NCBI GenBank assembly: GCA_001632435.1
Contig: KV424053.1
Location: 1 to 64,000 of the forward strand
Direction of reading: 5' to 3'
Length of the DNA stretch: 64,000 nt
DNA from: Calocera cornea HHB12733
Taxonomy: Eukaryota > Basidiomycota > Dacrymycetes > Dacrymycetales > Dacrymycetaceae
A program made the translations under genes and the position numbers. Under the pieces are notes generated by a model. That model made no database searches. It was given only the letters and a program-made list of their open reading frames with translations, and was not told where the DNA came from. Below are positions 54,689 to 64,000 of this stretch, piece after piece (position 1 is the first letter of the stretch; each line of letters opens with the position of its first letter).

Positions 54689-56306
54689 ATGGCAGCCGAG
54701 CCGTTCTCCTACACCTGTCAGCAATGCAAGCAGGTACGTGCCCGCTCTGCATGCCACACATGTCTCACCCTCCCCCCTCCCCTCGCCCCAGCCATTCCAG
54801 CTCGATCCCTCCCTCCAGGACCTCTCCCCATCAGCATACGACATCATCGCCGGCTCCCTGCCCCCGCCCCCGACGCCCGCCTCGCCGCGCACACCACGTG
54901 CCCCACGCACGATGCCCCCGATGGCCCATGCCGCCCGACTGCCGGCAGCCCACGATTCGCCGGCCGGGATCAACCCCGCGGAGAGCTTCGTCCTCCTGCA
55001 GGAGAGCGTCCTGCAGCCGCCTCGGGCGCCTCGGCCCGCCCCCGGCCAGAAGCTCGCCATATCCCCTCCCTCCCCGGACCCGCCCGCCCCGGACGCGGGC
55101 CACGCGCCGCCCGCCCCGCGCGCCCACAACCTGCGCCACCTGCACCGGCTGTACGACCTCCTCTCCTCGCGCACGCCGAGCGCGCACCCGCTCTGCGCCG
55201 AGTGCACCCACGCGCTCATGGACGGGCTCAACAAGCAGCTCGAGGAGGCCCGCCGCGAGCGGGACGGCTACATCGTCTTTGAGAAGGAGGCGAAGCGGGA
55301 GCTTGTCGCCGGCAAGGGCGCCGTCGCGCAGGAGCTCGCGCTGCTGGACACCCTGCGGGCGGACGAGCGGGCCGCGGTGGGCGAGCTGCGCGCCGCGGAG
55401 GGCGAGCTGGCCAGGCTGGAAAGCGACTGGGCCGCGCTGGAGGAGGAGGAGCGCGCGCTCGCGGCGGACGAAGCGGAGTTCTGGGCGCAGCACGCCAGCA
55501 CGCAGATCGCCGCGTCCAGCCTGCGCACCGCGCTGTCCTCCCTGCGCGGGGCGATGCGGACGTCTGAGCGCGAGCTGGACGCGCTGGAGCGGACAAACGT
55601 GTACGACGACGCGTTCTGCCTCGGCAGCGACGGCGTGTTCGGCACTGTCAACGGCCTCCGCCTCGGCCGCGCCGGCACCGTCGTCGTCGAGTGGGCCGAG
55701 ATCAACGCCGCCTGGGGGCAGACGGTGCTCCTGCTCCACACCCTCGCCCGCAAGCTCGACTACACCTTCGACGGCTGGGTCCTCCACCCGCAAGGCTCCT
55801 TCTCCCGCATCTCCCGCACCCTCCCGGGAGCAGCCGGCAAGGAGGAGAGCTACGAGCTCTACGCCAGCACCGACATCGTCGTCACCCGCCTGCTCCACAA
55901 CAGGAGGTTCGACTTTGCCATGGTCGCCTTCCTGGACTGCCTCAGGCAGCTTGTGGACCTCGCCAAGCGGTTGGATCCGGCCTTGGACTTTGTTTATCCG
56001 TGCGTGCGAGCTTCCTCTTCCTCTTCCTCTTCCGTTTCCTTCCCGCTTCCTTCCCCTTCGTCGTCAACTCTCCCCCCCCCCCCCCACTTCCTTCTCACAT
56101 CCTCTCCACCCAACCCACTCCTTCAAGTGCCGCCGTACTGACCTTCTTTCAATTCCCCAATCCGGCCCAGGATAAACAAAGACCGGATCGGCGACGCCTC
56201 CGTCAAGCTCCAGTTCTCGCAGGAGGAGGCCTGGACAAAGGCCATGCGCTACATCCTCGTCGTCCTCAAGCGCCTCCTCAGGTGGGTCGTCAATATGGAC
56301 AACTAG
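54689..56306 (+). CDS. ATG6: Autophagy protein ATG6/Beclin 1
   Basis: Exons 54689-54733, 54792-55999 and 56171-56306. The start MAAEPFSYTCQQCKQPFQLD has the Beclin CxxC. A Pro-rich middle precedes the coiled coil (LNKQLEEARRERDGYIVFEK, ERAAVGELRAAEGELARLES) and the BARA domain: VYDDAFCLGSDGVFGTVNGL, VEWAEINAAWGQTVLLLHTL, DYTFDGWVLHPQGSFSRIS, FDFAMVAFLDCLRQLVD. The last exon is INKDRIGDASVKLQFSQEEA and AMRYILVVLKRLLRWVVNMD. It is a subunit of the Vps34 PI3-kinase complexes in autophagy and vacuolar sorting. Intron 2 is long for this genome (171 nt) and holds a run of 14 C (56072-56085). Confidence 0.95.
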
Positions 56307-56877
56307 CCCCGCGCCCTGCTCTGCTACTATGCAGCAGCGCGTTTGGGGCTGTTCGGCCGTTTGGCTGTTGGACTGTTGGTGGGCCCGGGGAGCGGCGGGC
56401 CCGGGGGAGGGGGGGGGAAGGTCTCGAGATGGTTCGGTCGCACTGTATCCATACGCACTCCACCTGTACTCGTAACGCGTAACGCTCTATATCCCTCACG
56501 CACAGATACTCAGATACTCGGAGATCCTCTAATGGTCTTCCATTGATTGCTGCGCTCTGCCAAACCCCGGTTGATCACGACAAGAAGAGAAATAAAGATG
56601 TCTAGCCAACTGGCTGCGTGTTGGTACACTAGGAACATGGGCGTGCGTCATACGGCGTCATACGAGTGCGGACACGAGATACGGATACGGGAATGCGAAA
56701 TGCGGATACGGATACGAACGGAAAGCGTACGCGTACAGGTACAGATCCTGGTATACAAGCACAAGGACGTCCATTGCTCTTCGGTTTAGGTTTATGTTGC
56801 AGTCGCCAAGAAGTGCTAGCTTGCATGAAAGAGAGAGGGGAAGCTCGGAAGCTCGGAAGACCCGGTTCAGTGTCCGG
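56307..56877. other. Intergenic between converging ATG6 and GSH1, with a GGATAC repeat
   Basis: Serves as 3' flank for both genes. From about 56677 to 56722 the hexamer GGATAC and variants recur (AGATACGGATACGGG, GCGGATACGGATACG). No gene is seen. Confidence 0.55.
56677..56722. repeat. Imperfect GGATAC hexamer repeat
   Basis: Several copies of GGATAC, partly as GGATACGGATACG, broken by GAATGCGAAATGC. It is a short simple repeat in non-coding sequence. Confidence 0.6.
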
Positions 56878-59424
56878 TCACGGGCAGGGGGTGGCCGGCT
56901 TCTCCGCGACGACGGTGTGCGGCTTGAGATGGCCGTTGAGCGCCTGTGCGCTCCTGTAGTCTGCGGGGAGCAGGTCGGGCTCTCGCCGCACTCCGCGCTC
57001 TCTGCACGTTCCGTCAGTGCGGGCAAGGGAGCACAGGGAAGGCGGAGGGGAAGGGGACGCACATCTCGTCAAACGCCTTCATGAGGTCGTAGTTGATCTG
57101 CTCCGAGATCACAGAGTCGAACTTGTAGTCCGGGTGCGTGCGGATGAAGCGGCGCATCCACTGGGCGCATGTCATGAGCGAGCCTGCCGATGCGGTGTGA
57201 GCGAGCGAATCAGAGGGAGGAGATGGACAGGCGCACCGTTCGCCCTCCGCTTCACCACATCCAGGTACATCCACAGGTTCCGCTTGGTGGAGAAGTCCAC
57301 GTCCAGTGTATCTAGGTACGCGCGCACGACGCCCAGTAGGCCAGGGAAGTAGTCCCCCTTGCCATTGATGATCTCGTCCATGGTCATGAGCTCGTACTCC
57401 TCCTCGACGGGGCCGAGCTCCGGCTCGCCCGGCGAGGGGCAGCGGGACTGTTCCGCCGAGTGCGGGCGGGAGCGCTCGGCGTGCATGTGGTCGAAGCCGT
57501 TCCCGTTCACCTTTGGGCTGACGGGGCTGACAGGCGTATGGACGTGCGAGCCCGCCTTGCTCCCGTTCGCGGACACGGGGCACGACTCGAGCGCGCGGCG
57601 GATCTCGAACGCGCGGTCCTGCGGGTAGACGAACTTGCGGAAATAGAACTTCTCCTGCCGCGCCGCGTCCCGCGCTTGCGCGGTCTTCATGTTCGCATCG
57701 ACCTTGCTGATCGGCATGTAGAAGTTGAGCCCGAAGGAGAGGATGGCCCGCGAGAGCAGGACGATGAAGATGCTGAACGCGGCGTTCTCAAAGTCGGTCA
57801 CTTGGACCTCCATACTTCGGAACTCGACGCGCCAGCCGATGGGGGAGTTGGCAGGGGGTGGCTTGAACCGCAATGTCTGCCAGTTGGTGGACTGGAGGTT
57901 CTCAAAGTGATCGGTCGAGGTCGAGTCGTCCTGGTCAATCATCTCTGAGAAGATGACGAGCGGGTCGCGGATGAACAAATGAGCAATATGCTTGGATAAA
58001 AGGTCGTCAAGGCCTGGCCTGCTTCAGCTGTATTTCAGATCGGAAGACAAGCGCGCGCACCATGATCCCTCAACCGCTTGTACACGCCCTCGTCGATTGG
58101 CAGCGGGTTATCATTATACTCCGGTCGGTTATTATAGTCCATAGAGAGGTACGAGTCCACGCTATCGTAGCGGGACTTGGGTATCCGGTACTTGTTGTGC
58201 TTCAGAGGCTGCGGTGCCGTCAGGGATCGACTTCGCACGCAAGTATATGCTGTGACTGACCTTCAGCCCACGTTCCTCCTCTGTCCGGTCGTCGACCGCA
58301 TCACGGATGACGTTCCACCTGCAGTCAACGTCTGCCAGGTATCCCCTGTAAGCTGGGGAAGCAGCCGAGAGGGCCAACTACAAACGCCTCAGCAGAGGTC
58401 TTCTCTCAGCTTCGTTAGACGCACCATAATCGGCCCAACGGGGACGAGTGCATCGTACACCGTCCTCGCCTCAGCCACGTTACAAGCCTGGAAGGTGATC
58501 TGCAGACAGCAGCAGCCCATTCCGAACCCCATCGCGTCCATATATATGTGGTCCGGGAGCGCGGCTCCGTTCTTCGCCTCGTTATCCCCAGGGAACCAGT
58601 CGCGGTCCCAGGGAATAGTCGGGTCGATGAACGGCTTGGGCGTGTGGGTGTCCTCGAATATGGGCAGATTGATGATGACCTTGTGTCCGCGGCGGCGGCG
58701 GATGTTGGCTGTGAGGGTGCTGTTCACCCCGGGCCAGGTCAGCGACCGCCCCAGTCACACGATTCCAGAAGGTGGGACAACGTACGGGAAGCGCGCGTGC
58801 GGGTTCGTGATCTCGTGCGGGAGGAAGAGGCTCTGGCTCGCCTCGCTCCGCGGCTCGAAGTACGGCTCGGTGAATTGCCCCGGCGTGCCCAAGCGGGGGA
58901 AGGAGGTGACGGTGAGCGGGATCTCGTTCGGGTTCAGGTGCCGCCGCGCGATCTTGCGCCGGTACCGCATGTTCGCTTCGACTGTGAGGAGCTCCTTGAG
59001 CTGGCCTGTGTAGGGCCTCCCGGGCGTCGACTCGAGCATGAAGCGGCCGTACTCGGGGTGGAATGTGGGGATGGGCGGGCTGGGGAAGCGTATCAGCACC
59101 GCGCAGCGAGTGGTGATAGATAGATGGATAGGAGGAAAGCACGCACGCGTCCGGCTCCTTCTCGTTCTCCAGCTCGTCGACGACATGCTCGAGCTTTGCG
59201 AGGATCTCGCTCTGCCTGAGGCTCAGGCGGGCGACGTGGTGCTCGTCGTCGAACTGGACGACCATGTACTCTATCTCGTCGCCCCAGAGCAGCTCGTCGC
59301 CCTCGCGGTTCTTGAGGCGGTCCCAGATGTTGAGGAACTGGGTGATGCCGTGCTGCCGGACGTGGTCGTGGTAGGGGATGCTGTCTGCCCATGCGAGCGG
59401 GGTGCCGAGGGAGAGGAGGCCCAT
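56878..59424 (-). CDS. GSH1: Glutamate-cysteine ligase catalytic subunit
   Basis: Starts [20 protein letters not shown] with the eukaryotic GCL N-terminus, then [20 protein letters not shown], carrying the metal-binding Glu residues. Later pieces are [76 protein letters not shown], the active-site stretch [20 protein letters not shown] and [20 protein letters not shown]. The C-terminal part has [39 protein letters not shown] and a short tail ending KPATPCP. It joins glutamate and cysteine in the first and limiting step of glutathione synthesis in the cytosol. A Ser/Pro insertion ([15 protein letters not shown]) looks variable. About nine short introns. Confidence 0.95.
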
Positions 59425-59956
59425 GGTGGGGGTGGGGGTGGGGACGGGGAGGACTGGTGGGCGGGGTGTCGCCTAGCCGGGGAGGGTGGGATGACGCAGG
59501 GAGGAGGAGAAGTAGGCGAGTGAGCAACAGGGGGCAAGTGGCCAGCGGAGTGATGGGAACACCAGACCTTCCGCTGTCCCGTTGATAAAGACGCGCTCCT
59601 TCCCGTTCGGGCGGGTGTTCTGACGAATAGGCGTGCGTTGCTCTCGAATGCAATGCAGCTGTCGTTGGTCAGCACACAACCCCCTGTATGCCCAAGCCAA
59701 GCCGAGCCGCCGAAAGCCGCACACGAGGGCGTGAGATGGGAGTGCGGATGGAGGACCCGGCGGTGCCTCTTTTTCGAGGGCGCTTCCATATCGGGGCGCG
59801 CAATGGGCGCATTATGTAACCACTCCTCTCCCGCGCCGAACACCCGGCGTCAGTGGGTCGAGTCGCTCAGGGTCGGGTTTGGTTTCACCGCACGTCACTC
59901 ACTCAGTACTGGCAACGCTCCTGCTGCAGCAACCTACACTTGCTATACCTGCCAAC
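59425..59956. promoter_or_regulatory. Divergent promoter region between GSH1 and the MAPR gene
   Basis: No gene seen. G-rich runs (GGTGGGGGTGGGGGTGGGG) lie directly next to the GSH1 ATG on the plus strand and could form G-quadruplexes. No Yap1-type site was clearly identified. Confidence 0.35.
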
Positions 59957-60674
59957 ATGATCTCCCTCATAATGCGGAACGAGGAGCTGGTGGAATCCAT
60001 CAAGCTGCCCGTCAACGGTGCCCTCCTCTTCGCCATCGCCTTCCTCCTCTACCGCATCGTCTGGCCGGCGATCCCCCAGCCCAAGGAGGTCCCAAAGAGC
60101 TACAAGGACGGGTACTCGTGGATGCCCGACAAGCACCCGCAGGTCGCCCTCTTCAGGCAGTACACTCCCATGGAGCTGAAGAAGTACAACGGCGTCGAGG
60201 ATAAGAGAATCTTGCTGGCGATCAACGGAAAGGTGTTTGATGTTACCGCTGGGGCGGGGTTCTATGGCCCGGGTAGGCACTTTCCCTGCATGCATGCTTA
60301 TTGCTCACTAATGTGAATGGTGCGAAGACGGCCCATACGGGAATTTTGCAGGCCGCGACGCCTCCCGTGGCATGGCAAAGCAGTCGTTCGACGCGGGTGC
60401 GTCCAACATCCCCTCTCCCCTAACTATCGTCAGTACTCACCGTCATCCTCATTATGTGCGCAGACATGCTCTCCCCCGTCGAGGGCCCGATCGACCCGCT
60501 CAAGGACCTCACTTCCGAGGAGTGGTCCAACATGCGCGGTGCGTCCTACATCGTTTTTCATCCCGCTTGCTGGGAGGCGAGAGTGCTGATTCGTGCTTTA
60601 TTCAAGGCTGGGAAGAGCACTTTACGAACAAGTACATCGTCTGCGGCGAGCTGGTCGAGAATGATGCCATCTGA
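59957..60674 (+). CDS. DAP1: Membrane-associated progesterone receptor (MAPR)-type haem protein, Dap1-like
   Basis: The start MISLIMRNEELVESIKLPVN leads into one N-terminal membrane helix (GALLFAIAFLLYRIVWPAIP). The cytochrome-b5-like domain of MAPR proteins follows: YTPMELKKYNGVEDKRILLA, INGKVFDVTAGAGFYGPG, then after an intron GPYGNFAGRDASRGMAKQSF, PLKDLTSEEWSNM, and a last exon WEEHFTNKYIVCGELVEND. The conserved tyrosines for haem binding are present (YNG, FYGPG, Y-GNFAGRDASR). Dap1 activates the sterol P450 Erg11 in the ER. Introns follow FYGPG, SFDA and EWSNMRG. Confidence 0.9.
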
Positions 60675-61078
60675 CGTGCGCAATGTTGTGCGCGCATCCC
60701 TTGTCCTGTCCTGGGCACGGAAGGCCCGAATGGAAAACCCACAAGCTATCCGGGTCCGTAAACGCGCACTGTTCCTGTATTTATACCACGCACGTCCGAA
60801 TGACATCGCATCCGCCGTTGAGGTTGAGCGTACAGTAACGAGATCCATTGCAGAGCATAAGCACGGAAAACATTGAGCGAAGATAAAGTATGAAACAAGC
60901 GGACTGCAGCGAGACCCTTGAGAGAAAGCACTGGATGAATACCCTCTTACCTGTCGAGGGCGATGGACGCAGCCATCGATTGGGAACAGAAACGGGATCG
61001 CAGTGGGCCATCATTTGGGCTGCTTGAAGTCGATCGTGATATCGAGGCAGGTCTAGCAGCGCGGTCAGCAGTCTCCCT
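60675..61078. other. Intergenic between converging genes, no gene seen
   Basis: 3' flanks of the MAPR gene (plus) and the NPC2-like gene (minus). Short ORFs have no family features. Confidence 0.55.
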
Positions 61079-61793
61079 CTACTCTGCGAGCAATGAGCGC
61101 ACCATGTCGTCCTCATCGGCGGTGAAGCCACGGATGGCGATGCCGTACTTGACTGCGTGGATCGTCAGCACACTCAAGCTGAGCTTGGGGGATAGGGACG
61201 TACACTTGGGGATCTCCTGCGGGAGGTCGACGACCTGGGTGATCTCATAGAAGCCCTCCTCGATCGGGCACTGCACCGTGAAGTTGTTGTTGACGCTGCC
61301 GGCACAGTTAGACTGACTGCAGGCAGGGCAGGAGGGGAAGGGCGCACGCTTCCTCGCACAGGTCAAACTTCTTCTTCAGGATGATCACGTAGCCGGCTTT
61401 GACGAGGACGTTCGCGTACGCGCCTTCCTAGCATCCGCATCACTGCGTGTCAGTCTTGGACATGGGGACGGGGAGATGGCACGCACCTCGATAAGCGACT
61501 TGACTTGCCCCGTGCCGTGAAGGGTGAGCGTCTTGCCCGGCTCGGGCGGGTCGGGGGACACCTCCAGCCCCGTAACCTTCACCGCAAAGTCGTCGGTCCC
61601 TGCACGCAATCAACACACCAACCCCCGCAACTTCTGAGAGGGCGGACGCACCACAGTCCTTCCAGGACCACGTAGCAGGGACGTTGGCCACCTCCGGCTG
61701 TTGCTGCGGCATCACCAGCTGCAGGGGGCTCCAAGCTGCCGCCGCTGCGAGCGCGGCAGCGGCGGAGAGCGCAAGCAGGGACCGCGCGAGCAT
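61079..61793 (-). CDS. NPC2: NPC2/ML-domain lipid (PG/PI or sterol) transfer protein
   Basis: The signal peptide MLARSLLALSAAAALAAAAA is followed by a propeptide-like stretch and TWSWKDCG, the first ML-domain cysteine. Next come FAVKVTGLEVSPDPPEPGKT and LTLHGTGQVKSLIE. After an intron come GAYANVLVKAGYVIILKKKF and DLCEE, then SNCAGSVNNNFTVQCPIEEG, the typical CP-EEG-Y. QVVDLPQEIPKCTSLSPKLS gives the P-x-IP beta strand. It ends with an extra tail (GFTADEDDMVRSLLAE). A secreted or vacuolar protein that carries sterol or phospholipid between membranes. Cysteines pair as in the family. Three introns. Confidence 0.9.
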
Positions 61794-62057
61794 CGTTCAC
61801 CGTTCACTCTCCAACGATGATGGCCTTTCCTTTCAGGAGCGGTGAGCGCAGGAGCTGGGCGGAGGGAGAGCGATAGGGGTCCGACGGCCCGAGTCCTCCA
61901 CAGCGCCTGTCGTCGCGGCGCTGCGCCTCGCCCGCTCGCCTCCGGCCGGAGAAGCCCGCGCCACTGATTGCTTCCGTCTTTCCGTCTACGTCCTTTCCCT
62001 TCACCTCGTCACCGTCCTCACCGTCCCCGTCGCTGCCGCCAGTTCACACAGGAAATC
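61794..62057. promoter_or_regulatory. Divergent promoter between NPC2 and the ATP synthase delta gene
   Basis: 264 bp, no gene. CT-rich sequence (CGTCACCGTCCTCACCGTCC) precedes the ATP synthase delta ATG, a usual core-promoter feature in fungi. Confidence 0.4.
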
Positions 62058-62785
62058 ATGGCATTCCGCCTCGCCGCCCGTGCGCTCCCCCGCCGCGCCA
62101 CTCCCCTCGCCGCACTCGCCCGCCGTGGGTATGCGGAGGGCGGGCCGAGCGACAAGATCAAGCTGTCCATGGTGCTCCCGCATCAGGTGAGTGCTGGGTC
62201 CGCCTTTTCCCGCTGTCCCACTCTCACCCCGAGTTCGTGCGCAGACCATCTTCTCCTCGACCGAAGTGACCCAGGTCAACCTCCCCGCCGTGACCGGTGA
62301 CATGGGTGTGCTCGCCAACCATTTGTCGACCATTGAGCCCCTCCGCCCGGGGGTGCTCGAGGTCATCGAATCTGCTGGCCAGAGCAAGAAGTGGTTCGGT
62401 GCGTCCTCGCAGACTTCCCATATATAAAAGTAGTGCTTATGTGGTTTGTTCAGTGAGCTCGGGGTTCGCGACTGTCCACCCGGACAACACAATGACTATC
62501 AACATCATTGAGGGTGCGCCTCTCGAGGATTTCTCCGCGGAAGTGAGTAAACATCTTCCAATCCTATGCATATGCGCTTGCAAAGTTTTGTTCCCCGATG
62601 CACTACTGGGCTACGCTTCGCTTGCTGTGACGCAATGGACTCAGCTGACCTCCGTTCTCCAGGCGGTCCGCTCCAACCTGGCCGAGGCCCAACGCGTCGC
62701 ATCCGGGAACGGCAGCGAGGAGGAGAAGGCCGAGGCGAGGATAGAAGTCGATGTCTACGAGGCGCTCCAGGCATCCCTCCGGTAG
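62058..62785 (+). CDS. ATP16: ATP synthase F1 delta subunit, mitochondrial
   Basis: Exons 62058-62186, 62245-62398, 62454-62542 and 62663-62785. The presequence MAFRLAARALPRRATPLAAL precedes the mature part: DKIKLSMVLPHQTIFSS, VNLPAVTGDMGVLANHLSTI and LRPGVLEVIESAGQSKKWFV. These are the beta-sandwich of delta (bacterial epsilon), with the GDMGVLANH motif. FATVHPDNTMTINIIEGAPL and an alpha-helical hairpin (SNLAEAQRVASGNGSEEEKA) complete it. The protein is part of the central rotor stalk of mitochondrial ATP synthase. Confidence 0.95.
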
Positions 62786-63115
62786 ACATAGCCGTCATCG
62801 GGATATGTAGAGCTGAAAACGGCGCGCAAGTGGGCGGTGAGCGGCTGGAAAAGACCCCTGCTCGGCGCAAAAGGGAGCGGAATGCAAATGCATATACATA
62901 ATCTATTCCCCTCTAGCTGTGGCGTGAAACTCGTCTTGCACCGTCAATGCTCTTTGAAATAGATGGCAACGTGTGAAACAGGCTCCAGAAGTCAGAGGAG
63001 CTATTAGAGGCACACTCATACCTCAATGCGGAAGAAGTATTGTTGATTGTTGCCCAGCCAGCAGGGTCCCTGACTTTCGCTTTCCTCACCCCTGTGCGTC
63101 CTTTCCCACGCCGGG
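62786..63115. other. Intergenic, no gene seen
   Basis: 3' flank of the ATP synthase delta gene and promoter of the partial gene on the right. No repeats or motifs stood out. Confidence 0.5.
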
Positions 63116-64000
63116 ATGCCCACTCGACTGTGGCCCGCCCGGGTCCCACGTCGCTCCCACTGTCTCAAGCCCGCCTCCAGAGCGCTGCACAATGCCCGCC
63201 CACCCCGCCGGCCCCTGCACTCCGCCAGCTCCATCTCAGCCCAATCCGCCGAGCAGCGCGTCCCCTCCAGCGCACCGAGCGAGCCCACCCCCACCCCCTC
63301 CACCTCTAAACCGAGCAGCGTCACCCTCCCCCCACCGCTGGCCGTCAAGAACGTGCTGAAGGAGGCCGCGTCGGTGCTCCGCCGGCTGGCGCCTCAGGGG
63401 GTCGGAGAGGGGGCCGTGCCGTGGGCGAAGTTTGCAGAGAGGGCCGCGGAGGATCTGGGCGCGAAGAGGAGGGCGAGGATCGCTAGTGCGTCTACTCTAC
63501 CTCACAGGGGAGAATGGAACTGACATGTATGCAGTTGTGGGTGACCGGCTGGCAGGGACGAGAGAGCTGGTCACTGCCCTGCTGGACGATCCGTTCAGCC
63601 CAAGCCATAGGAGGAAGGCGATCTGGACGCGATGGGACGGGCTGGATGGCGAGGAGGTTGTACGAATCCAGTGAGCTCGTACGCAGAGCATATGTGCAGC
63701 CTTGCTGATTCTATGTATAGGCATGGTAACATTGTGAACGCAGAAGGCGGAATGCTAACCATACCGGCACCGTGGCTGGACAAAGACGGAGCAGAGCTGT
63801 TCGAGGTGGTCTGTACGTAGCTGTCGACCCCTCTGCTTCATCTATTCTCATATCATTCCACAGCATCCGACTTGACAAAGCACATTCCCCTCCTCGTAAC
63901 GATGGACTCCATCCTGCTGGTAACAGACTCGACGCGCCTGCTCAGCCCGCTCTCCCAGATCCTCCCTCACCTCCCCATCTCACCGCTCGCACCCACCTCC
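63116..64000 (+). CDS. Partial gene: probable mitochondrial protein, cut by the window edge
   Basis: The start MPTRLWPARVPRRSHCLKPA and the Arg/Ser-rich run to HSASSISAQSAEQ look like a mitochondrial presequence. Later exons read AVKNVLKEAASVLRRLAPQG, VGDRLAGTRELVTALLDDPF, GMLTIPAPWLDKDGAELFEV and SDLTKHIPLLVTMDSILLVT. The style recalls fungal Mmc1-like mitochondrial proteins, but I am not sure of that. Introns of about 50 nt occur near 63485, 63672 and 63812. The 3' end lies beyond the window. Confidence 0.5.

Noticed and set aside
54565..56175. 536-aa plus-strand ORF across ATG6
   Set aside because: A Ser/Arg/Pro-rich out-of-frame reading of the ATG6 exon; it ignores the ATG6 introns and has no motifs.

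Overview
The window is nuclear DNA of a basidiomycete fungus, most likely an agaricomycete. Genes are dense and often divergent. They are cut by many introns of about 50 nt (GT..AG), and the housekeeping genes are GC-rich. The conserved set is fungal (DASH subunit DAD4, OM14, SEA4/Mio, GPI13, ATG6, SSE1), and there are several basidiomycete-type multi-pass membrane proteins. I see no tRNA, rRNA or CRISPR array.

Left part, 1-17.7 kb: a CLC chloride channel (970-4250); a DUF6533-like membrane protein (5070-6619); and three paralogous 7-TM proteins. The copy at 12927-14290 looks intact. Those at about 7572-8913 and 15716-17134 carry a frameshift or an in-frame stop. Between them lie mitochondrial genes (bL34m, OM14) and an NAD(P)-binding epimerase-like gene. 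The last codons of the CLC gene recur as a 59-bp fragment at 9125-9183.

17.7-25.6 kb: SEA4/Mio (GATOR2-type TORC1 regulation), the 72-aa kinetochore protein DAD4, and the Hsp110 chaperone SSE1 with a heat-shock-element-like site upstream.

25.9-39.1 kb: a roughly 13-kb mobile element, the most interesting part of the window. It encodes an uninterrupted Helitron Rep-helicase of about 1,970 aa, a single-domain RPA70N-like protein whose stop lies 4 bp from the Rep-helicase stop, a full-length RPA1-like ssDNA-binding protein with a C4 zinc finger, and three unrecognised proteins. Coding, intron and spacer sequence alike are studded with GCGC in a (T/G)GCGC(A/C) context about every 50-60 bp, in all codon phases and at several intron 3' ends. 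The pattern starts and stops with the element, so it looks like a DNA-level signal and not a codon effect.

39.3-64 kb: ordinary gene-rich sequence. It holds a secreted or type I membrane protein, an Sqs1-like G-patch protein, a low-complexity protein, a Dal5/TNA1-type MFS transporter, GPI13 (GPI anchor), ATG6/Beclin (autophagy), GSH1 (glutathione), a DAP1-type MAPR protein, an NPC2/ML lipid-transfer protein, the ATP synthase delta subunit, and a partial gene at the right edge. Several are divergent pairs with promoters of 260-540 bp. Gene models are read by eye; spliced ends marked approximate should be treated so.
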